Translations under genes and position numbers: made by a program
From: Chryseomicrobium palamuruense
Lineage (GTDB): Bacteria; Bacillota; Bacilli; Bacillales_A; Planococcaceae
Direction of reading: 5' to 3'
DNA: 64,000 nt
NCBI RefSeq assembly: GCF_042649045.1
Contig: NZ_JBHSEF010000016.1
Span: 1-64,000, forward strand
Part shown: piece after piece, positions 1 through 6,780 of the stretch
How positions within the stretch are numbered: position 1 is the first letter of the stretch
How the letters are laid out: each line of letters starts with the position of its first letter
Notes under the pieces: generated by a model
Databases searched by the model: none
The model's input: only the letters and a program-made list of their open reading frames with translations
Told to the model about the DNA's origin: nothing

Positions 1-78
1 ACCGTCGATTCCTTTCCGCATATCGGTATTGCCACAGATGATATAGACATTCTTGGCTTTTGAAAAATCAATGATCAT
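1..78 (-). CDS. tnpB: IS66 family accessory protein TnpB, N-terminus only
   Basis: The first 26 codons are visible, and the frame is open to the window edge. The peptide carries the very conserved TnpB opening KNVYIICGNTDMRKGIDG, diagnostic of IS66 Orf2. The ATG overlaps the end of the preceding tnpA-like frame by 11 bp, the coupled arrangement usual in IS66 elements. TnpB is required for transposition of IS66-type elements, but its biochemical role is not well defined. Nothing can be said about the rest of the protein. Confidence 0.8.
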   Translation of the reverse strand, partial: MIIDFSKAKNVYIICGNTDMRKGIDG

Positions 79-259
79 GTCTCGTCAGCTCTCTCAGCAC
101 GGTCTGGATGATGAACGGCTTCACATCAGGATAGAAGTGGACCTTCGTCTCTTGGATTTGGATTGTACATATCGGCTTGACCGGTGGTCGCTGGTTCCTA
201 GACGAATCTTCTTTTGTTTCCAATTGGACGGGGACGATTGTTAGTGAGTCAGTTGGCAA
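68..259 (-). CDS. tnpA: Short IS66 TnpA-like accessory protein
   Basis: A 63-residue frame starting at TTG, with GGGAGGTG eight bases upstream. It resembles only the C-terminal half of IS66 Orf1: a beta-rich stretch (ICTIQIQETKVHFYPDVKP) followed by a helix ending VLREL. The usual N-terminal helix-turn-helix of about 40 residues is absent, so this is either a minimal TnpA or a truncated one. It overlaps tnpB by 11 bp. The ribosome site lies inside a long hairpin (264-310), which suggests translation is throttled. Assignment rests on position and weak similarity. Confidence 0.55.
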   Translation of the reverse strand: MPTDSLTIVPVQLETKEDSSRNQRPPVKPICTIQIQETKVHFYPDVKPFIIQTVLRELTRHDH

Positions 260-263
260 TTAA

Positions 264-310
264 AATGCACCTCCCATTCGTGATACCACGATCATACCGG
301 GAAGTGCATT
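264..310 (-). promoter_or_regulatory. Hairpin sequestering the tnpA ribosome-binding site
   Basis: In minus-strand RNA, AATGCACTTCCC (310-299) pairs with GGGAGGTGCATT (275-264) over 12 positions with one G-U pair. Inside, TCGTG-GTAT-CACGA forms a second stem. The 3' arm is the Shine-Dalgarno sequence of the TTG-start frame, so read-through RNA from outside the element would present a closed ribosome site. This is a known way for insertion sequences to limit expression from outside transcripts; applying it here is inference. Confidence 0.55.
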
Positions 311-341
311 CGAAAAATATGCGTTATTTGAATTCGGGCTT

Positions 342-391
342 ACGCTCAGCATATGAAAACCCTTAAAATGTTGAAGCCCTTCCTAGCAAGG
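342..391. repeat. Repeat-element tail, copy 1
   Basis: Begins ACGCTCAGC and continues through ACCCTTAAAATGTTGAAG to TTCCTAGCAAGG. It matches the 50 bp at 573-622 in the same order with scattered substitutions. Copy 1 abuts the IS66 end at 343, so its upstream 21-bp repeats are probably disrupted by the insertion. Its last part, CTAGCAAGGGCTTGGG (383-398), recurs as CTAGTAAGGGCTTGGG at 59846-59861 ahead of the second repeat locus. Confidence 0.6.
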
Positions 392-422
392 GCTTGGGAA
401 ATCCGCTATTAAGGGGAGGTGA

Positions 423-605
423 ATGTTCAGGATTGGAGTTTTTTTAACAGAAATAGTTTCCAATAATCTGTTTGTGGCCAATGAATCGCAAATCTTGGCG
501 AATAACACTTCACTCATGGTCAATAAAATGCGTTTCATGGCTAATAACTCCTCATTCATGGCCAATGAACGCACGCTCAGCTTCATAAAACCCCTTAAGT
601 GTTGA
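423..605 (+). CDS. Short ORF of seven-residue repeats (MANNSSF type)
   Basis: A 60-residue frame with AAGGGGAGGTGA directly ahead of its ATG. The middle consists of heptapeptide units: LFVANES, QILANNT, SLMVNKM, RFMANNS, SFMANER, then TLS. A related frame at 59880 encodes the same kind of units ending MANERPLS. In the stretch shared by both loci, most nucleotide differences fall at third codon positions, which hints at selection on the peptide. No function is known to me. It could equally be a non-coding repeat that happens to be open in this frame. Confidence 0.35.
   Translation: MFRIGVFLTEIVSNNLFVANESQILANNTSLMVNKMRFMANNSSFMANERTLSFIKPLKC
485..568 (+). repeat. 21-bp tandem repeat, four units (locus 1)
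   Basis: Four contiguous 21-bp units at 485-505, 506-526, 527-547 and 548-568 share the core TTCATGGCYAATRA, with a degenerate 18-bp unit before them. The spacer half of each unit varies. The same 21-bp periodicity and core occur at 59916-60020. Confidence 0.85.
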
Positions 606-622
606 AGTTCTTCCTAGAAAGG
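573..622. repeat. Repeat-element tail, copy 2
   Basis: Starts ACGCTCAGC, continues CCCCTTAAGTGTTGAAG and ends TTCCTAGAAAGG. It is a diverged duplicate of 342-391 and forms the right flank of the 21-bp repeat array. Confidence 0.6.
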
Positions 623-661
623 AATTAAATGAGGGAAGATAAGTAAAGATAGACATGGTAC

Positions 662-738
662 TGCGAAAGAAGACATAAGAATAGCGCTGGGATATGCATG
701 ATCTACTCGCATGCCCCAGCGCTATTTCTATCTTCGCA
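662..738. repeat. Long imperfect inverted repeat
   Basis: TGCGAA (662) and TTCGCA (ending 738) bracket a strong inner stem in which AATAGCGCTGGG pairs with CCCAGCGCTATT. The whole 77 bp could fold as one hairpin in either strand. No clear T-run follows on either side, so it is not a canonical terminator. Possible readings are a REP- or MITE-like element or a 3' structural element for the minus-strand gene that ends at 823. Confidence 0.5.
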
Positions 739-822
739 TTCAAAAGAATTCGTATCAGAAGTTAGTATCTTTACTGATTCCCAAGAGTACGTACCAAGAT
801 TGGTTGGTACTTTATTCATTCA

Positions 823-1131
823 CTAAAACAGCTGCTTCTCCTCATCCGTGAGCTCAATCGTCAATGGATACACGAGAAACACGATAAAGAAGATGCCAAG
901 TGCTACAACGATAGATTGAATCGTCGTCATCTCCACAAAAACGCGAGCAATGAAAATGATCGCCATCGCCATAATGGCATAACTCCCCGCATGGAGTCGT
1001 GTGCGTGGCGTCAAATACTGTGACGTATGGCAATAAGGACATTCCACAGCCCCTTTTCCTTGCCACGCTTTCTTTAAAGCCAATTTATAAGGCCACTGAC
1101 GATTGCATGTGGCACATGTTCGATTTTTCAT
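823..1131 (-). CDS. CXXC-...-CXXC zinc-ribbon small membrane protein
   Basis: A 102-residue protein with CATC at residues 6-9 and CPYC at 31-34, the layout of the 'cxxc_20_cxxc' family found in Firmicutes. The pair probably binds zinc. Two hydrophobic stretches, about residues 50-70 and 74-93, would anchor it in the membrane with the ribbon in the cytoplasm. The C-terminus is charged (TDEEKQLF). Function of the family is unknown. It lies 9 bp downstream of the small multidrug-export-like gene on the same strand, so the two are probably co-transcribed. Confidence 0.75.
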   Translation of the reverse strand: MKNRTCATCNRQWPYKLALKKAWQGKGAVECPYCHTSQYLTPRTRLHAGSYAIMAMAIIFIARVFVEMTTIQSIVVALGIFFIVFLVYPLTIELTDEEKQLF

Positions 1132-1140
1132 AAAAGCCTC

Positions 1141-1587
1141 CTAAGTTGAACGTACAAAGAAATCAAAACCGAGTGCTGTGACGACTGCAAAGAAGATGGC
1201 CCAGGCAACAATGCTGACGACCGACCATACAGTCGTTCGCTGCTTTGATCCTCCGAGCACGAGAGCAATAAATGCAGCTACATGTGTACCAATTAAAATG
1301 GGGCCGAGCATTAGCATACCAGGCAATCCATACTTTCTCCAAAGTTCTTTAGCACGAATGGAGCGCTTGGAAGGCATTTGTTCTTTACCTTCACGGCGCT
1401 TTGCTAACCACTGTTGAAACTTTTCAAAGCCAATGATTAATAACAGGACGGTCAGAAGATTGCCGATAATCGCAACGATGGTAACCGTGATAGGATTTAA
1501 ACCACCGATAATTCCGAGAGGTATGACAAGGCCCATTTCTAGCCACGGGATAGCAGCACCCAAAAACACAAGAAAGTACTCAAACAT
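1141..1587 (-). CDS. Small multidrug export protein-like membrane protein
   Basis: A 148-residue integral membrane protein that fits the Sm_multidrug_ex family (PF06695), whose name outruns the functional evidence. The open frame extends further upstream, but the start is placed at the ATG preceded by GGAGG nine bases away; residues upstream of it look non-coding. About four membrane segments are visible, with a basic loop (AKRREGKEQMPSKRS) and the motif KYGLPGMLMLGP. On the minus strand a TATACT box lies about 30 bp upstream, in the gap shared with the divergent kinase gene. Confidence 0.65.
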   Translation of the reverse strand: MFEYFLVFLGAAIPWLEMGLVIPLGIIGGLNPITVTIVAIIGNLLTVLLLIIGFEKFQQWLAKRREGKEQMPSKRSIRAKELWRKYGLPGMLMLGPILIGTHVAAFIALVLGGSKQRTTVWSVVSIVAWAIFFAVVTALGFDFFVRST

Positions 1588-1726
1588 GTTGTATAGCCTC
1601 CAAAGTAAGTCTTCTTCTCTAGTATAGCAAGACTGGGATAAGTTCGCTTGTGAAGGTTCATGTACAAATTGTTCTTGTACTTCCATACTGGATACGTGAA
1701 AATAGGGAGTACAAGGAGGCGTCGAC

Positions 1727-3721
1727 ATGAAACTAGTTGGGTTACTTATTGTCACCTTTCTACTAGGAACCATTATTTATCTTATTACCGGCCGCCTGAT
1801 GGGCACACGTATTAACTTTGTAAAGCGTAGTTTGGCTGTTCTCATTAGTGTTGTACTCACGACGGTCGTGTATTGGTATTCCTATTTAAGAGGGACGAAC
1901 TTTTTACACTATGATTTCTATGATATAGTGACAGATCCAAGTGCCATCATTTGGGCAGGAAGCATGCTCCTAATTGCCATGTTACTCTACTTATTCTTCG
2001 AACTGTTTGATCCACGTGCATTAACAGAGCGGGGAAAACCTTCTGCACATAATTCATTTTGGACTCGGATGTTTATCTACCGTAGACGTCAGAAGCGATT
2101 CCGACAGGTACTACAACTTGCGATGACAAACGGTTTTACACGGGCCCTACAGTATGCACGGCATCGAGAGAATGAAGAAGAACTTGCTAGGGCGTTTCGT
2201 CAAACTTTAGAGCAGGCGGGTGGAATTTTCGTTAAGTTTGGTCAAGTCCTCTCTACTCGGTCCGAACTATTTCCACGCGCGTTCATTCGCGAGCTGAGTG
2301 AACTTCAACAACATGTAACGCCTCTTACCGAAGAACAAGTCCATCTTATATTGAACGAAGCACTACCCGGTGAAGTAGAGGATACGTTTGCCTATTTTGA
2401 CTATACACCGCTTGCTGCTGCGTCGATTGGACAGGTACATAGAGCTATGCTGAAAGAAGGGCAACAAGAAGTTATCGTGAAACTACTCAGACCGGATGTG
2501 AGTGACCTCATGGATAATGATTTGAGTATTCTACTCGATTTTGCCGATTGGATTTCTGAACGATCCGATTGGGCTGAGACTATTGGATTCAAAGATTTGG
2601 CTACAGGATTTGCTGAAGGATTCCGGGAAGAGATTGATTTCTCTATTGAAGTTCGAAATACACTTCAGATTGCACAGACGGTAAATGAAAGTGTCTATCC
2701 AGTCAAAGTGCCAATGGTCTATACACGCTATTCTAATGATCGATTAATTGTTCAGGAATATATCGAAGGGTGCACGGTGACAGACGCCGACCATCTGGTT
2801 ATTCAACATGAGCTCGATCGCTATGAGCTGGCACAGTCGATTCTTTACTCGTTTTTCGAACAGATGGTAGGACCAGGAATTTTCCATGCGGACCCGCACC
2901 CTGGAAACATTTTTATTGATGCGAAAACAGGAGAAGCAACTTTACTCGACTTTGGGGCAGTCGGACGGCTTCCTAATGAACAACAAGAGGCTTTTCAACT
3001 GTTCCTGATCGGTCTCCACCAACAGGATGAAGGCATCATTTATGATGCCATGACAAAAATGATCAAAGATTCATCGCATATTGACCGTGTCCAGATGGAA
3101 CAGGAGCTTGGACAATTATTGCTAAAAGTTTCGTTTGTCGACCGTATTCCGACACAGGAACTGGTATTGTCGTTGTTCGCTATCGTTCGTAGTCACGGCA
3201 TGCAGTTCTATCCATCTGTCGCGCAGGCTTTGCGTTCCGTGGTTACATTAGATGGAACGCTGCGATCGATTCACCCAAGTTTCGACACGTTCCGTGAAGC
3301 GAAGGAATTCTCTGAAGACTATATGCATGCCATGTGGAAAAAACCTTTTGAGGATCCGAAACATGTGCTACAGACAATTGAAGAAGAATTGTCACTTGCC
3401 ATTCCAGCTTTACGTAAATTGCCACGCCGGATTGATCAGCTGATCAAACGGGTAGAATCTGGTAAGGTTATCCTTCATCATGACATCTTCTCAGATAAAG
3501 CGAACAACCAGTTTATTACGCTGTTGTTTTCGAAGTTTGTGTTATTGATGGTTGGAATCACTTTTGGAATTATTTCCGTAGCACTCCTTGCTATTGCACA
3601 GATTATTGAGACGGTATATGCCGTTTATTTAAATACAGTCTCTTATGTAGGGCTGTTCTTATGCGCCATTTTATTGGTCCGATTATCCGTACAAGCGATC
3701 AGGGATATAAAAAAGTTGTAA
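1727..3721 (+). CDS. ABC1/UbiB (AarF) family atypical protein kinase-like protein
   Basis: A 664-residue protein with an AAGGAGG site before its ATG. It has three hydrophobic segments at the N-terminus, then the ABC1 kinase-like core: the KxGQ helix (VKFGQVLSTR, about residue 170), the Ala-rich loop AAASIGQVH (about 228), the catalytic-loop equivalent ADPHPGN (about 388) and the metal-binding DFG (DFGAVGR, about 408). Two further membrane helices close the protein. Family members bind ATP and support isoprenoid lipid or quinone metabolism; the Firmicute substrate is unknown. Extra N-terminal membrane segments make it longer than typical UbiB (about 550 residues). Confidence 0.85.
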   Translation: MKLVGLLIVTFLLGTIIYLITGRLMGTRINFVKRSLAVLISVVLTTVVYWYSYLRGTNFLHYDFYDIVTDPSAIIWAGSMLLIAMLLYLFFELFDPRALTERGKPSAHNSFWTRMFIYRRRQKRFRQVLQLAMTNGFTRALQYARHRENEEELARAFRQTLEQAGGIFVKFGQVLSTRSELFPRAFIRELSELQQHVTPLTEEQVHLILNEALPGEVEDTFAYFDYTPLAAASIGQVHRAMLKEGQQEVIVKLLRPDVSDLMDNDLSILLDFADWISERSDWAETIGFKDLATGFAEGFREEIDFSIEVRNTLQIAQTVNESVYPVKVPMVYTRYSNDRLIVQEYIEGCTVTDADHLVIQHELDRYELAQSILYSFFEQMVGPGIFHADPHPGNIFIDAKTGEATLLDFGAVGRLPNEQQEAFQLFLIGLHQQDEGIIYDAMTKMIKDSSHIDRVQMEQELGQLLLKVSFVDRIPTQELVLSLFAIVRSHGMQFYPSVAQALRSVVTLDGTLRSIHPSFDTFREAKEFSEDYMHAMWKKPFEDPKHVLQTIEEELSLAIPALRKLPRRIDQLIKRVESGKVILHHDIFSDKANNQFITLLFSKFVLLMVGITFGIISVALLAIAQIIETVYAVYLNTVSYVGLFLCAILLVRLSVQAIRDIKKL

Positions 3722-3777
3722 GAGAATGAATTTTCCTCTTTTCAACAGAGGAGGAAACGGGTAAAATGAGGAAGCAC

Positions 3778-3850
<73 letters not shown>

Positions 3851-3873
3851 TACTTCCATATTGGGAAAATTAC

Positions 3874-3899
3874 AAAACGGCGTAAAGCCGTTTTTGTTT
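3874..3899 (+). terminator. Terminator of tRNA-Ala
   Basis: Perfect stem AAAACGGC/GCCGTTTT with loop GTAAA followed by a T-rich run, 24 bp after the tRNA. Confidence 0.85.
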
Positions 3900-3901
3900 T
3901 G

Positions 3902-3931
3902 TTGTAAATACGAACGTATGTGCGGTATAAT
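3902..3931 (+). promoter_or_regulatory. SigA promoter with embedded LexA-like box
   Basis: TTGTAA (3902-3907) and TATAAT (3926-3931) are separated by 18 bp. Within the spacer, CGAACGTATGTGCG (3911-3924) differs at one base from the palindrome CGAACRTATGTTCG expected for Gram-positive LexA (DinR). A repressor there would block the promoter, which points towards the 31-aa toxin-like gene at 3987. Confidence 0.6.
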
Positions 3932-3986
3932 GAGAACACCAAGGAACAACTTAGGAGACCTGCTCAGCTTGAAAGGAGTGAGGCGC

Positions 3987-4082
3987 ATGACTTTTTTTGA
4001 AGGGATTACTCTCATGATAGGTTTCGGAACACTCATTGTCAGTATTCTGGCTCTCTCGTATTCGTTTACTCAAAAAAAATAA
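3987..4082 (+). CDS. Putative holin-like toxin (Hol_Tox family), 31 aa
   Basis: A 31-residue peptide starting MTFFEGITLMIGFGTL, one membrane helix, ending in the basic tail SFTQKK. This is the typical plan of the PF16935 holin-like toxins of Firmicutes, related in style to type I toxins. AAAGGAG precedes the ATG by ten bases. A longer frame opens at 3861, but it would run through the tRNA terminator and the promoter, so the short start is preferred. The promoter carries a LexA-like site, suggesting DNA-damage control. No antisense antitoxin RNA could be identified by eye. Confidence 0.7.
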   Translation: MTFFEGITLMIGFGTLIVSILALSYSFTQKK

Positions 4083-4107
4083 CTGCTCCTGAGGGAACAG
4101 TTATCTT
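4081..4107 (+). terminator. Terminator after the holin-like gene
   Basis: AACTG.TCC pairs with GGA.CAGTT around one mismatch, then ATCTTTT. The hairpin overlaps the stop codon of the toxin-like gene and lies just beyond the end of the convergent Csp gene, so it may serve both. Confidence 0.55.
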
Positions 4108-4116
4108 TTCGCAGAA

Positions 4117-4440
4117 TTATGCAGCGGCACGACATGCCTCTGAACATTTTTTGCAAGCCTCAGCACATCGTTGGCAATGGTCATGATTGTGCTTTCCACA
4201 TTCTTCTGCACAAGCTTCACAAATTTCTGCACATACTATTGCAAGTTGTGATATAAATGGTGAATTTCGCATGATGGCTTGTTCAAGGTAGGAACACATA
4301 TCTGCGCATTCTCGGTCTAATCGAATACATCCCGACATCATCTCCACATTTTCCTCACCTAGACACGCATCAAAGCAGTGATTGCAACTTAATGCGCAGT
4401 CGTGTAAGACGTTTAGAAGATCCTGGTACTGTGAATTCAT
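4117..4440 (-). CDS. Four-helix-bundle copper-binding protein (Csp/DUF326)
   Basis: A 107-residue cysteine-rich protein with 16 cysteines, most in CxxC or CxxxC spacing along predicted helices (CALSCNHCFDAC near the N-terminus, CAEICEACAEEC and CQRCAEACKKCSEAC near the C-terminus). This is the signature of copper storage proteins, in which Cys residues line a four-helix bundle and hold many Cu(I) ions. No signal peptide is present, so it fits the cytosolic Csp3-type group. GGAAAGGATG lies upstream of the ATG. It is transcribed towards the toxin-like gene; no copper regulator is adjacent. Confidence 0.85.
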   Translation of the reverse strand: MNSQYQDLLNVLHDCALSCNHCFDACLGEENVEMMSGCIRLDRECADMCSYLEQAIMRNSPFISQLAIVCAEICEACAEECGKHNHDHCQRCAEACKKCSEACRAAA

Positions 4441-4617
4441 CGAATCATCCTTTCCATTAAAGATAGTCCTTACACGTGTACCCTGGATATTAGAACTTAA
4501 ACATTTCCCAATTCGACACCCGCTTTTTTTAAAATTATTATTGATATACTTGTTTTAACCCCCATAAAAAAATTTGTTCATCGAAATACTTAGTAACATA
4601 CTGTGGGGAGGGTTATT

Positions 4618-5139
4618 ATGGTACAGATTGAAATGAAGCAATATCTGGAGGGAACAGAGATGAAACCGAAGTTGGTTAAGCGCGATGCCTTTACTATTGT
4701 AGGTTTTCAATTTGAAGCGAGTTTAAAAGAAGTTGAACAAAAGAGATTAAACCTTATGAAGTACAATGAATTGCTTCTACATAAAAACCTGATTCAACAT
4801 CGCACAGCTGAAGAAATCATTTTTATCCAGTCCTATCCTTTAATTCCCGATTTTAATCCAAAGAAGGACCGATTTAAGCATTTCATGGGATATAAAGTGA
4901 AACGAGCTATTCATCTTCCAGAAAATATGAGCAGTTACACCGTTCCTGCCTGTCATTATATGAAAGCAACTCATAAAGGTAGCCCAGAAGAGATTCATGA
5001 GACCCATGATTTTCTCTATGCATTTTGTCAGCAACATGAAGAATATACACCACTTGGATTTGATCTAGAAGAGTGGGATCATACATTTAATCCCTTCTCA
5101 GGTACAAATGAAGTGGATATCTATTTAGCAGTAAGATAA
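4618..5139 (+). CDS. GyrI-like small-molecule-binding domain protein
   Basis: A 173-residue protein resembling the stand-alone effector-binding domain family (GyrI-like/AraC_E_bind, SRPBCC-like fold). Visible features are an opening beta strand (KLVKRDAFTIVGFQFE), the central ligand-pocket region, and the closing signature GTNEVDIYLAVR, matching the usual final strand. The frame extends to a GTG at 4603, but that codon lies inside the ribosome site GGGGAGGG, so the ATG at 4618 is chosen. Such proteins bind hydrophobic drugs or effectors; no DNA-binding domain is fused here. It is a single-gene unit with its own terminator. Confidence 0.7.
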   Translation: MVQIEMKQYLEGTEMKPKLVKRDAFTIVGFQFEASLKEVEQKRLNLMKYNELLLHKNLIQHRTAEEIIFIQSYPLIPDFNPKKDRFKHFMGYKVKRAIHLPENMSSYTVPACHYMKATHKGSPEEIHETHDFLYAFCQQHEEYTPLGFDLEEWDHTFNPFSGTNEVDIYLAVR

Positions 5140-5167
5140 CTTCCTCACAAAAAGAGGGAGTTTTTTC
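5138..5167 (+). terminator. Terminator of the GyrI-like gene
   Basis: AACTTCCTC pairs with GAGGGAGTT (one G-U) followed by a T-run; it begins in the stop codon. Confidence 0.8.
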
Positions 5168-5282
5168 TTTGATAAAATTGTGCGCATTTCGTCTATCCAT
5201 GCAACCAATGTGCTAATTTTTCCTATTTGTTCAAAAAAGCATTGTAATAATTCAGAGAAACGATATAATAAAAATAAATTCA

Positions 5283-5296
5283 TGCAAACGTTTTCA
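5283..5296 (+). promoter_or_regulatory. cre-like operator (CcpA/LacI type), upstream
   Basis: TGCAAACGTTTTCA fits the Gram-positive cre consensus TGWAANCGNTNWCA at all but the third base. It lies about 130 bp upstream of the malE start, consistent with carbon catabolite control. Confidence 0.65.
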
Positions 5297-5319
5297 CTGA
5301 TTTCACGAGGTAAATGATG

Positions 5320-5358
5320 ATAATAAAATTCATTTATGGCTTAGTGAAATTTTATTAT
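5320..5358. repeat. AT-rich inverted repeat between two operators
   Basis: ATAATAAAATTCA and TGAAATTTTATTAT face each other across a 12-bp loop. The right arm contains TATTAT-like -10 candidates for malE, so the structure may overlap the promoter. Confidence 0.4.
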
Positions 5359-5366
5359 GGTGATTG

Positions 5367-5380
5367 TGCAAACGCTTGCA
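5367..5380 (+). promoter_or_regulatory. LacI-family operator, perfect palindrome
   Basis: TGCAAACGCTTGCA has the central CG and symmetric half-sites of LacI/GalR-family operators (CcpA or a MalR-like repressor). It lies 31 bp upstream of the malE ATG, just downstream of the likely -10, where a repressor would block transcription. No LacI-type regulator gene is present in the window. Confidence 0.7.
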
Positions 5381-5411
5381 TCAGTTTGAAACATTTGGAG
5401 GAGGGGCAAAA

Positions 5412-6695
5412 ATGAAGAAAAATTGGTTAATGATGTTGCTTGTTCTTTTCGTCGCTATGGTTGTCTCAGCTTGTGCACCAGATCGCGAAGAACCAGCTGC
5501 ACCAACAGATGAAGGTACTGATACAGAGCAAGGAGCTACAGAAGAAAAGCCTGAAAAACTTGTGATTTGGGAAGATATCGACAAATCAGCCGGTTGGTTA
5601 GAAGAAGCAATCGTTTCATTTGAAGAAGAGCACGGCATTCAAGTTGAATTTAAAGAGTTAAATATGGCGGATGCAATCCGTGACCAACTTCGTTTAGATG
5701 GTCCTGCTGGAAACGCACCAGATATCGTTACACTTCCACATGATCAAATTGGTCAAGTGGTAACAGAAGGTTTACTTCAAGAAATTACAGTGGGAGAAGA
5801 CGTACTTTCTCGCTATAGTGAATCCTCTGTTAATGCACAGATGTTCAATGGAACACTTTACGGACTACCAAAAGCAACTGAAACACCAGTTTTCATCTAT
5901 AACAAAGCGTTAATGGAAGAAGCACCTGCAACAATGGACGAACTATATACGTTCTCAAAAGACTTCACTTCTGGCGATAACTACGGTTTCCTAGCACTAT
6001 GGGATAATTTCTACTTCTCTCACGCTGTACTAGGCGGAATGGGTGGTTATGTATTCGGTGAAGGTTCAGAGGGTCTTGACCGTGAAGATATCGGTTTAAA
6101 TAACGATGGCGCTGTAGAAGGTGCAGCCTACATTCAACAATGGTACTCTGAAGGTCTATTCCCTGCAGGTATCGTTGGAGAAACAGGCGGTGCAGCAATG
6201 GACGGTCTTTTCAATGATGGAAAAGTCGGCGCTGTGATGAATGGACCATGGGCTTTCCAAGGTATGCGTGACGCTGGAATCGACATCGGTGTAGCAGCAA
6301 TGCCAACACTACCAAATGGCGAGCCAATGAAAACATTTATGGGTGTGAAAGGATGGCACGTAACGTCATTCACTGAGTATCCATACTGGTCTACCAAATT
6401 AATTGAACACTTAACAAGCGATGAAGTAGCACTTGCTCGTTTTGAAGCAGTTTCTGAAATCCCACCGAACGTTGCACTTGTAGAAGAACCTGCAATTGCG
6501 GACAACGAAGGTGCGAAAGCAGTAGCACTTCAATCTCAATATGCAGTACCAATGCCAAACATCCCAGAGATGGGTGAAGTTTGGGGACCAATGGCTTCTG
6601 CACTTCAAACAATCGCAACAAGTAAATCAGAACCAAAAGCAGCACTTGACGAAGCAGTTGATCAAATCGAAACAAACATTGAAACAAACCACTAA
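5412..6695 (+). CDS. malE: Maltodextrin-type ABC transporter substrate-binding lipoprotein
   Basis: A 427-residue extracytoplasmic lipoprotein. The signal peptide ends in a lipobox with Cys21 (VVSAC), followed by a Glu/Pro/Thr-rich linker. The mature part begins KLVIWEDIDKSAGW, typical of MalE/MdxE-type family 1 solute-binding proteins, and length fits. The frame opens further upstream at 5364 inside the operator, but the ATG with GGAGGAGGGG ahead is the clear start. It is followed by two permease genes; no ATPase gene is present, so a shared MsmX-type ATPase encoded elsewhere is expected. The exact sugar is inferred from family resemblance and the cre/LacI sites. Confidence 0.8.
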   Translation: MKKNWLMMLLVLFVAMVVSACAPDREEPAAPTDEGTDTEQGATEEKPEKLVIWEDIDKSAGWLEEAIVSFEEEHGIQVEFKELNMADAIRDQLRLDGPAGNAPDIVTLPHDQIGQVVTEGLLQEITVGEDVLSRYSESSVNAQMFNGTLYGLPKATETPVFIYNKALMEEAPATMDELYTFSKDFTSGDNYGFLALWDNFYFSHAVLGGMGGYVFGEGSEGLDREDIGLNNDGAVEGAAYIQQWYSEGLFPAGIVGETGGAAMDGLFNDGKVGAVMNGPWAFQGMRDAGIDIGVAAMPTLPNGEPMKTFMGVKGWHVTSFTEYPYWSTKLIEHLTSDEVALARFEAVSEIPPNVALVEEPAIADNEGAKAVALQSQYAVPMPNIPEMGEVWGPMASALQTIATSKSEPKAALDEAVDQIETNIETNH

Positions 6696-6710
6696 GAACT
6701 TGTAGTAGCT

Positions 6711-6759
6711 GGAAAGCGGGTAGACGCGTCATGCGACACCGCTTTTCGTTACTTTTTTT
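6711..6759 (+). terminator. Hairpin between malE and malF (attenuator-like)
   Basis: GAAAGCGG pairs with CCGCTTTTC around a 19-base loop, followed nine bases on by a T-run. Placed between the binding-protein gene and the permease genes, it probably lets only part of the transcripts continue or protects the malE message, a common way to make more binding protein than permease. Confidence 0.65.
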
Positions 6760-6780
6760 ACATATAGGAGGCTAGGCCGA

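Larger units (their letters stand above)
1..343 (-). mobile_element. IS66-family insertion sequence, left end (partial, runs off window)
   Basis: Two overlapping minus-strand frames correspond to the IS66 accessory genes: a short TnpA-like frame and the start of TnpB. Upstream of them the element appears to end at 343, where the minus strand reads GTAAGCCCG; IS66 terminal repeats typically begin GTAA. The rest of the element, including the transposase, lies outside the window to the left, so completeness and the other end cannot be judged. The insertion seems to sit inside one copy of the repeat element that starts with the CGCTCAGC box. The end position is inferred from the GTAAG motif alone. 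Confidence 0.65.

Noticed and set aside
485..568. 21-bp repeat array considered as a CRISPR
   Set aside because: Units are contiguous with no separate unique spacers, repeat length is too short, and no cas genes are present.
5364..5411. Upstream start for malE
   Set aside because: The extended start lies inside the LacI-type operator and would put extra residues before the signal peptide.
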